Positions 1 to 7,945 of a stretch of DNA of 64,000 nt are shown in pieces. Source of the DNA: Flavobacteriales bacterium (GTDB lineage: Bacteria > Bacteroidota > Bacteroidia > Flavobacteriales_F > PHOS-HE28). The notes beneath the pieces are model-generated. The model was not told where the DNA came from and ran no database searches. It saw nothing but the letters and a program-made list of their open reading frames with translations. A program made the translations under genes and the position numbers. The stretch covers positions 1 to 64,000 of the forward strand of contig JADKCV010000020.1 in assembly GCA_016718655.1 (NCBI GenBank), in the 5' to 3' direction. The stretch's first letter is position 1. Each line of letters begins with the position of its first letter.

Positions 1-2995
1 CCATCGAAAAGTGACGCACTTGAATTGTTCGAACAGAAGGTCAACTGGCCAGGTGCACCAGCACTTGCTGGAGTGATCAGATCGATGACGACCACGGAGG
101 TGTCGTTCACACAAGGGCTGGGAACAGCAACTATGTAGGTGTAGCTGCCTGCATTCGCAGTGCTTGGATCCAAGGAACCACCGATCACGGTACCATCCGT
201 TCCATACCATTCTCCTCCTGCGTCCGGAGTGCCACTGAGTAGCGTGAAGAGGTCGATGGTGTCCGGTTGTGCACAGTAGGTGGCGATACCATCGATACCT
301 GCGTCCGCGTTGGTGAGCACACTGACCGAGATCATGGCGGATGACGCTGGACAAGGGCTTGGGCCGGCTAGCGTGTAGGTGTAGTCCCCGTCCACATCGG
401 TCCCCGGAATGAAGATCCCGCTGAATGGCGCACCCGTCGGGCCCGTCCAGCCACCCCCACCCTCAGCTCCTCCGAGTAATGGGAACAGGTCGACAGGATC
501 CCCGCTGATACATAGGTTGAGCAGGTCGTCCTCCCCTGGGAAAGCGGGTTCAGTGATGCTCACCGTCACTGCTGCCGCCTCAGCCGGACAGGGAGTGACA
601 CCGGACACTGTGTATACATAAGCTCCTGGTTCGTCATTGGCTGGGTCGAACGTACCTGACCAAGTATTCCCGCTTGGTGAGGTCCATGTACCGTCCTCAT
701 CCGGAGTACCACCCAACAGATCGAACAGATCGGTTGGGCCGTCCGTCAGGCACACGTTGAAAGTCGCATCCATACCAGCGGATGGCGGTTCGATCACCTC
801 CACGGTGACCGTACTTGACACGCTCGTACACGGCGGTGGAACAGTGATGGAGTAAGTGTAGATCCCTGAACCCATTGTTGTCGGGTCGAACGATCCGGAG
901 AATGGCGCACCTGTCGGTGTGGTCCACGAACCACCGGCATCGGGTGTTCCTTCCAAGCGATCGAAGAGGTCCGTCAAGCCATCCGTACTACAGATGGATA
1001 GGAAGCCAGGTCCTCCTGGAAACGGTTCAGCGGATACGGTGACCAGCACCGAGGCGATCGCTGCTGGACAGGGAGGCGTACCTGGAACGGTGTACGTGTA
1101 GGTACCAGCCGTCATGGTTGCCGGATCGAAGGCGTCGCCTACAACGATGCTTGGACCATCCCAAACGCCTCCTGCATCCGGTGTCCCACCTAATCCGCTA
1201 GCCAGTCCAACACTTGAGCCGCTTGCACACAGCGCTATACTCCCATCAGTGCCAGCATCCGGAGGTGCGATGGAGGAGACTGTGACCGTGCTGCTCACGT
1301 TCACACAAGGCGCTGGAACAACAATGGTGTAGGTGTACACGCCAGGCGTCATGGTCGCGGGATCGTACTGTCCGCCCACCACCGCACTGGGTCCGCTCCA
1401 TGCACCACCGAGATCCGGTGCTCCGCCGAGTTCAGCGAAGAGGTCGATAGCGGCGTCGGTGCTGCACAGCGTGATGGTGCCGGGTGTGCCGGCATCAGGT
1501 GCATCGACCACGGTGACCGTGATGCTGGCATCATCGGCAGGGCAGGGGGTTGTACCTGCCACGGTGTAGGTGTACACACCGGCGGTCATGGTGGCCGGGT
1601 TGAACAGACCGCCCACCACGGCACTGGGTCCACTCCATGTACCACCAACTTGTGGCGCTCCGCCGAGTGCTGCGAAGAGCGAGGTGGATGGGCTACTGAT
1701 GCACAAGGTGAGCGAACCATCCTCGCCTGCATCCGGAGGCGTTAGGGTTGAGACTGTGACCGTGCTACTCACGTTCACACAAGGCGCTGGAACAACAATG
1801 GTGTAGGTGTACACGCCAGGCGTCATCGTGGCGGGATCATACTGTCCGCCCACCACCGCACTGGGTCCGCTCCATGCACCACCGAGGTCCGGTGTTCCGC
1901 CGAGTTCGGCGAAGAGGTCGATGGCGGCATCGGTGCTGCACAGCGTGATGGTGCCGGGTGTGCCTGCATCAGGTGCATCGACCACGGTGACCGTGATGCT
2001 GGCATCATCGGCAGGGCAGGGGGTTGTACCTGTCACGGTGTAGTTGTACACACCGGCGGTCATGGTGGCCGGGTTGAACAGACCGCCCACCACGGCACTG
2101 GGCCCGCTCCAGACACCGCCGACTTGCGGCGCTCCGCCGAGTGCTGCGAAGAGCGACGTGGATGGGCTACTGATGCACAAGGTGAGCGAACCATTCTCGC
2201 CAGCATCCGGAGGTGCGATGGAGGAGACTGTGACCGTGCTACTCACGTTCACACATGGCGCTGGAACAACAATGGTGTAGGTGTACACGCCAGGTGTCAT
2301 GGTGGCGGGATCATACAGTCCGCCCACCACCGCACTGGGTCCGCTCCATGCACCACCGAGATCCGGTGTCCCACCCAGTTCGGCGAAGAGGTCGATAACG
2401 GCGTCGGTGCTGCACAGCGTGATGGTGCCGGGTGTGCCGGCATCAGGTGCATCGACCACGGTGACCGTGATGCTGGCATCATCGGCAGGGCAAGGAGCGC
2501 TTCCTGCCACGGTGTAGGTGTACACACCGGCGGTCATGGTGGCCGGGTTGAACAGACCGCCCACCACGGCACTGGGCCCGCTCCATGTACCACCAACTTG
2601 TGGTGTGCCGCCGAGTGCTGCGAAGAGCGATGTGGATGGGCTACTGATGCACAAGGTGAGTGCCTCATCAGTACCTGCATTCGGTGGTGCCACTTCGGTC
2701 ACGGTGACCGTGCTGCTGGCATTCACACACGGTGCCGGTACAACAATGGTGTAGGTGTACACACCAGGTGTCATGGTGGCGGGATCATACAGTCCGCCCA
2801 CCACCGCACTGGGTCCGCTCCATGCACCACCGAGGTCCGGTGTTCCGCCGAGTTCGGCGAAGAGGTCGATGGCGGCGTCGGTGCTGCACAGCGTGATGGT
2901 TCCGGGTGTGCCTGCATCAGGTGCATCGACCACGGTGACCGTGATGCTGGCATCATCGGCAGGGCAGGGAGTGCTTCCGGCCACAGGGGCCGGTT
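1..2995 (-). CDS. Giant repeat adhesin, C-ward fragment running off the window
   Basis: The same gene is open on the minus strand from about 2995 to base 1 with no stop codon; I translated the segment 1560-1 in full. From 2990 down to about 1340 the two repeat kinds alternate at exact 237 bp spacing (six spacings measured between 1571 and 2756 are all 237). Below 1340 the units become divergent: examples are SICSTDGLTDLFDRLEGTPD, FNVCLTAQPTDLFDLLGGTP and LNLCISGDPVDLFPLLGG, down to LTFCSNNSSASLFDG at the edge. Divergent units at both ends of an array whose centre is homogenised is the usual pattern for tandem repeats. The end of the gene, where a gliding-type (CHU_C) sorting domain is expected by analogy with the upstream paralogues, is not in the window. 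Confidence 0.65.
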
Positions 2996-4160
2996 GAACA
3001 GCACAACCGCACTGGGTCCACTCCACGTCCGGGCGCGGAGAGGGAGCAGGACTGCTGATGCACAGGGGAGCGGCCATCGTTACCGCACGGCATTGGAGGT
3101 GACCGTGCTGCTGGCACAGGGGCGGCAGGTGTAGTGCAGGGCAGGGCGGGACGTCGCAAACCTGGGCCCCCCAGTCGGTGTGCAGTTGCGAAGAGTCAGG
3201 CGGCGTCGGTGCGAGGATGGTGCGGGTGTGCCGGCGGCGACACGGGGCTGGCCAGGCAGGGCGGGTGCCGGTGTAGGTGCACCGGCGGTCATGGTGGCCG
3301 GGTTGAACAGACCGCCCACCACGGCACTGGGCCGTCCATGTACCACCAACTTGGGTGTGCCGCCGAGTGCTGCGAAGAGTGACGTGGATGGGCTACTGAT
3401 GCACAAGGTGAGTGCCTCATCAGTACCTGCATTCGGTGGTGCCACTTCGGTCACCGTGACCGTGCTGCTGGCATTCACGCACGGTGCCGGTACAACAATG
3501 GTGTACGTGTACACACCGGGCGTCATCGTGGCGGGATCATACTGTCCACCCACCACCGCACTGGGTCCGCTCCATGCACCACCGAGGTCCGGTGTTCCAC
3601 CGAGTTCGGCGATGAGGTCGATCGCGGCATCGGTGCTGCACAAGGTGATGGTGCCGGGTGTGCCTGCATCAGGCGCATCGACCACGGTTACCGTGATGCT
3701 GGCATCATCGGCAGGGCAGGGAGTGCTTCCGGCCACAGTGTAGGTGTACACACCGGCGGTCATGGTGGCCGGGTTGAACAGACCGCCCACCACGGCACTG
3801 GGTCCACTCCACGTACCACCAACTTGTGGTGTGCCGCCGAGTGCTGCGAAGAGCGACGTGGATGGGCTACTGATGCATAAGGTGAGTGCCTCATCAGTAC
3901 CTGCATTCGGTGGTGCCACTTCGGTCACCGTGACCGTGCTGCTGGCATTCACGCACGGTGCCGGTACAACAATGGTGTAGGTGTACACACCAGGTGTCAT
4001 CGTGGCGGGATCATACTGTCCGCCCACCACCGCACTGGGTCCGCTCCATGCACCACCGAGGTCCGGTGTTCCACCCAGTTCGGCGAAGAGGTCGATGGCG
4101 GCGTCGGTGCTGCACAACGTGATGGTTCCGGGTGTGCCAGCATCTGCATTGCTCACAACG
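1340..4160 (-). repeat. Alternating two-type 79-residue repeat array (474 bp higher-order unit)
   Basis: Two 237 bp unit types alternate, so the effective period is 474 bp. Type A encodes CISSPSTSLFAALGG and ends in CPADDASITVTVVDAP; type B encodes CSTDAAIDLFAELGG and ends in CVNASSTVTVTEVAPP. About twelve units are present, counting those damaged between about 2984 and 3345. The near identity between pairs implies the dimer, not the monomer, was the unit of amplification. Confidence 0.8.
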
Positions 4161-4561
4161 GCTACGACAACTTCAGCCGAAGCAGCTATGCAAGGTGGAT
4201 CTCCATTGACCGTGTACGTGTATGTGCCGGGTATGGAGATTCCCGGTGTGAACAACCCAGTAGTGTTGCTACCCGTGGGGTCTGTCCATGATCCACCCGG
4301 ATCGGGTGTGCCGTTCAAACCAGCGATCAACGAAGTAGCAGGGCTCGTGGCACATAGAACCAAACCACCATCGACCCCGGGATCGGGCGGCGTGTTCACA
4401 GCAACAGGACTGGGCGGTTCGCAGACAGGACGCAAGCCATTACCGTGTAGGTATAGACACCAGCGCTCATCGTCGCGGGGTCGAAGTTGCCAGCGACCAC
4501 CGCGCTCGGCCACTCCACACCACCCGCATCGGGCGTTCCCCAAGTTGTGCGAAGAGCGCAA
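3080..4561 (-). CDS. Giant repeat adhesin, second middle fragment
   Basis: A further segment of the same gene. The first ~55 codons are out-of-frame repeat; from about 4395 the correct frame resumes with VNTPPDPGVDG followed by a divergent unit (LVLCATSPATSLIAGLNG, about 4390-4160) and then alternating units of two kinds. One kind reads ITLCSTDAAIDLFAELGG ... GVYTYTIVVPAPC, the other LTLCISSPSTSLFAALGG ... GVYTYTVAGSTPCPADD. The frame is lost near 3340 in a stretch where repeat sequence is riddled with small deletions; the last ~85 codons are therefore not real protein. Confidence 0.55.
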   Translation of the reverse strand: MRSSHNLGNARCGWCGVAERGGRWQLRPRDDERWCLYLHGNGLRPVCEPPSPVAVNTPPDPGVDGGLVLCATSPATSLIAGLNGTPDPGGSWTDPTGSNTTGLFTPGISIPGTYTYTVNGDPPCIAASAEVVVAVVSNADAGTPGTITLCSTDAAIDLFAELGGTPDLGGAWSGPSAVVGGQYDPATMTPGVYTYTIVVPAPCVNASSTVTVTEVAPPNAGTDEALTLCISSPSTSLFAALGGTPQVGGTWSGPSAVVGGLFNPATMTAGVYTYTVAGSTPCPADDASITVTVVDAPDAGTPGTITLCSTDAAIDLIAELGGTPDLGGAWSGPSAVVGGQYDPATMTPGVYTYTIVVPAPCVNASSTVTVTEVAPPNAGTDEALTLCISSPSTSLFAALGGTPKLVVHGRPSAVVGGLFNPATMTAGAPTPAPALPGQPRVAAGTPAPSSHRRRLTLRNCTPTGGPRFATSRPALHYTCRPCASSTVTSNAVR

Positions 4562-7500
4562 CCGCGTCGGTGCTGCAAGCGTGATGGTGCCATCCTCCGG
4601 GATCGGGAGGTGTGTTCACTGCAACAGTGACCGTCGCGGACTCAGCCGGACAAGGAGCGATGCCATTGACCGTGTATGTGTAGACGCCCGCGGTCATCGT
4701 CGCGGGATCGAAGTTGCCAGCGACCACCGCGCTCGGACCACTCCACACGCCACCTGCATCGGGCGTTCCACCAAGTTGTGCGAAGAGCGCTACGGCCGCG
4801 TCGGTGCTACAAAGCGTGATGGTGCCATCGACTCCTGGATCGGGCGGCGTGTTCACTGCGACCGTCACAGTCGCGGACTCAGCCGGACAAGGTGCGATGC
4901 CATTGACCGTGTAGGTGTAGACGCCCGCGCTCATCGTAGCGGGGTCGAAGTTGCCAGCGATCACGGCGCTCGGCCCGCTCCACACACCACCCACATCGGG
5001 CGTTCCACCGAGTTGCGCGAAGAGCGCTACGGCCGCGTCGGTGCTACAAAGCGTGATGGTGCCATCCACTCCTGGATCGGGAGGTGTGTTCACTGCAACA
5101 GTGACCGTCGCGGACTCAGCCGGACAAGGAGCGATGCCATTGACCGTGTATGTGTAGACGCCCGCGCTCATCGTCGCGGGGTCGAAGTTGCCAGCGATCA
5201 CGGCGCTGGGTCCGCTCCACACACCACCCGCATCGGGCGTTCCACCAAGCTGTGCGAAGAGCGCTACGGGCGCGTCGGTGCTACAAAGCGTGATGGTGCC
5301 GTCTGTGCCGGGATCAGGGGGCGTGTTCACTGCAACAGTGACTGTGGCAGTTTCCGCAGGGCAAGGAGCGATGCCATTGACCGTGTAGGTATAGACACCA
5401 GCGCTCATCGTCGCGGGGTCGAAGTTGCCAGCGACCACCGCGCTCGGACCACTCCAAACACCACCCGCATCGGGCGTTCCACCAAGTTGTGCGAAGAGCG
5501 CTACGGCCGCGTCGGTGCTGCAAAGTGTGATGGCACCATCGACCCCGGGATCGGGCGGCGTGTTCACTGCGACCGTCACCGTCGCGGACTCAGCCGGACA
5601 AGGAGCGATGCCATTGACCGTGTATGTGTAGACGCCCGCGGTCATCGTCGCGGGATCGAAGTTGCCAGCGATCACGGCGCTGGGTCCGCTCCACACACCA
5701 CCCGCATCGGGCGTTCCTCCGAGTTGTGCGAAGAGCGATATCACAGCGTCGGTGCTGCAAAGTGTGATGGTGCCATCCACTCCTGGATCGGGAGGTGTGT
5801 TCACTGCAACAGTGACCGTCGCGGACTCAGCCGGACAAGGAGCGATGCCATTGACCGTGTATGTGTAGACGCCCGCGGTCATCGTCGCGGGATCGAAGTT
5901 GCCAGCGATCACGGCGCTGGGTCCGCTCCACACACCACCCGCATCGGGCGTTCCTCCGAGTTGTGCGAAGAGCGATATCACAGCGTCGGTGCTGCAAAGT
6001 GTGATGGTGCCATCCACTCCTGGATCGGGAGGTGTGTTCACTGCAACAGTGACCGTCGCGGACTCAGCCGGACAAGGAGCGATGCCATTGACCGTGTAGG
6101 TGTAAACACCAGCGCTCATCGTCGCGGGATCGAAGTTGCCAGCGACCACGGCACTTGGTCCGCTCCACACACCACCCGCATCGGGCGTTCCACCGAGTTG
6201 TGCGAAGAGCGCTACGGCCGCATCGGTGCTGCACAGCGTGATGGCGCCATCGACCCCTGGATCAGGTGGCGTGTTCACCGCAACAGTGACTGTGGCAGTT
6301 TCCGCAGGGCAAGGAGCGATGCCATTCACGGTGTAGGTGTAGACACCAGCGCTCATCGTTGCTGGATCGAAGTTGCCAGCGATCACGGCGCTGGGTCCGC
6401 TCCACACACCACCCGCATCGGGCGTTCCTCCGAGTTGTGCGAAGAGTGTTACTGCCGCGTCGGTGCTGCAAAGCGTGATGGTGCCATCCACTCCTGGATC
6501 GGGAGGTGTGTTCACTGCAACAGTGACCGTCGCGGACTCAGCCGGACAAGGAGCGATGCCATTGACCGTGTAGGTGTAGACACCAGCGCTCATCGTTGCG
6601 GGATCGAAGTTGCCAGCGACCACGGCACTTGGTCCGCTCCACACACCACCCGCATCGGGCGTTCCGCCGAGTTGTGCGAAGAGTGTTACTGCCGCGTCGG
6701 TGCTGCAAAGTGTGATGGTGCCATCGACCCCGGGATCTGGCGGCGTGTTCACAGCGACCGTCACCGTCGCGGACTCAGCCGGACAAGGAGCGATGCCATT
6801 GACCGTGTAGGTGTAGACACCAGCGCTCATCGTCGCGGGGTCGAAGTTGCCAGCGACCACCGCGCTCGGCCCACTCCACACGCCACCTGCATCGGGCGTT
6901 CCACCGAGTTGTGCGAAGAGTGTCACTGCCGCGTCGGTGCTGCAAAGTGTGATGGTACCATCGACCCCGGGATCAGGCGGCGTGTTCACCGCAACAGTGA
7001 CTGTGGCAGTTTCCGCAGGACAAGGAGCGATGCCATTGACCGTGTAGGTGTAGACACCAGCGGTCATTGTCGCGGGGTCGAAGTTGCCAGCGATCACGGC
7101 ACTTGGCCCACTCCACACGCCACCTGCATCGGGCGTTCCACCGAGTTGTGCGAAGAGCGATATCGGCCGCGTCGGTGCTGCAAAGTGTGATGGTGCCATC
7201 CACCTGGATCAGGGGGGTGTGTTCACTGCAACAGTGACCGTCGCAGTTTCCGCCGGACAAGGGAGCGATGCCATTGACCGTGTAGGTGTAGGCGCCAGCG
7301 GTCATCGTCGCGGGATCGAAGTTGCCAGCGACCACCGCGCTGGGTCCGCTCCACACCACCCGCATCGGGCGTTCCACCAAGTTGTGCGAAGAGCGCTACG
7401 GCCGCATCGGTGCTGCAAAGCGTGATGGTGCCATCCACTCCTGGATCGGGAGGTGTTCACTGCAACAGTGACCGTGGCGGTTTCCGCAGGACAAGGAGCG

Positions 7501-7945
7501 ATGCCATTGACCGTGTAGGTGTAGACACCAGCGGTCATTGTCGCGGGATCGAAGTTGCCAGCGACCACAGCGCTCGGACCACTCCACACACCACCCGCAT
7601 CGGGCGTTCCTCCGAGTTGTGCGAAGAGCGATATCACAGCGTCGGTGCTGCAAAGTGTGATGGTGCCGTCTGTGCCGGGATCAGGGGGCGTGTTCACTGC
7701 AACAGTGACTGTGGCAGTTTCCGCAGGACAAGGAGCGATGCCATTGACCGTGTAGGTGTAGACACCAGCGCTCATCGTCGCGGGGTCGAAGTTGCCAGCG
7801 ACCACCGCGCTCGGACCACTCCAAACACCACCCGCATCGGGCGTTCCACCAAGCTGTGCGAAGAGCGCTACGGCTGCATCGGTGCTGCACAAGGTGATGG
7901 CGCCATCGACCCCGGGATCGGGAGGCGTGTTGATAGAAATGGACA
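4395..7945 (-). repeat. Homogenised tandem array of about fifteen 237 bp units
   Basis: About fifteen copies of one 79-residue unit (core LFAQLGGTPDAGG and GVYTYTVNGIAPCPA). Period 237 bp is a multiple of three, so all six frames repeat in register; this explains the long plus-strand open frames across the region, which are not genes. Two clusters of indels (4395-4610 and 7150-7460) interrupt the frame. Confidence 0.85.
4467..7199 (-). CDS. Giant repeat adhesin, middle fragment (frameshifted continuation)
   Basis: This open segment of about 910 residues is the continuation, in another frame, of the protein that starts at 10817. It has no natural start; the first codons are out-of-frame repeat sequence. 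It holds twelve copies of a 79-residue unit with the pattern LFAQLGGTPDAGG, WSGPSAVVAGNFDPATM, GVYTYTVNGIAPCPAE and VNTPPDPGVDG. Copies differ at only a few positions (for example SAG/TAG, ESA/ETA, AAVAL/VISL), which indicates recent duplication or gene conversion. The frame is lost again near 4600, where the repeat is short by several bases. It is best regarded as part of one interrupted gene rather than a separate gene. Confidence 0.6.
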   Translation of the reverse strand: MAPSHFAAPTRPISLFAQLGGTPDAGGVWSGPSAVIAGNFDPATMTAGVYTYTVNGIAPCPAETATVTVAVNTPPDPGVDGTITLCSTDAAVTLFAQLGGTPDAGGVWSGPSAVVAGNFDPATMSAGVYTYTVNGIAPCPAESATVTVAVNTPPDPGVDGTITLCSTDAAVTLFAQLGGTPDAGGVWSGPSAVVAGNFDPATMSAGVYTYTVNGIAPCPAESATVTVAVNTPPDPGVDGTITLCSTDAAVTLFAQLGGTPDAGGVWSGPSAVIAGNFDPATMSAGVYTYTVNGIAPCPAETATVTVAVNTPPDPGVDGAITLCSTDAAVALFAQLGGTPDAGGVWSGPSAVVAGNFDPATMSAGVYTYTVNGIAPCPAESATVTVAVNTPPDPGVDGTITLCSTDAVISLFAQLGGTPDAGGVWSGPSAVIAGNFDPATMTAGVYTYTVNGIAPCPAESATVTVAVNTPPDPGVDGTITLCSTDAVISLFAQLGGTPDAGGVWSGPSAVIAGNFDPATMTAGVYTYTVNGIAPCPAESATVTVAVNTPPDPGVDGAITLCSTDAAVALFAQLGGTPDAGGVWSGPSAVVAGNFDPATMSAGVYTYTVNGIAPCPAETATVTVAVNTPPDPGTDGTITLCSTDAPVALFAQLGGTPDAGGVWSGPSAVIAGNFDPATMSAGVYTYTVNGIAPCPAESATVTVAVNTPPDPGVDGTITLCSTDAAVALFAQLGGTPDVGGVWSGPSAVIAGNFDPATMSAGVYTYTVNGIAPCPAESATVTVAVNTPPDPGVDGTITLCSTDAAVALFAQLGGTPDAGGVWSGPSAVVAGNFDPATMTAGVYTYTVNGIAPCPAESATVTVAVNTPPDPGGWHHHACSTDAVALFAQLGERPMRVVWSGRARWSLATSTPRR

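Noticed and set aside
3981..7190. A 1069-codon open frame on the plus strand across the repeat array, with many similar smaller plus-strand frames from 400 to 8800.
   Set aside because: The 237 bp period is a multiple of three, so any stop-free frame in one unit stays open through the array. The translation is low-complexity and the opposite strand has the coherent secreted-protein sequence.
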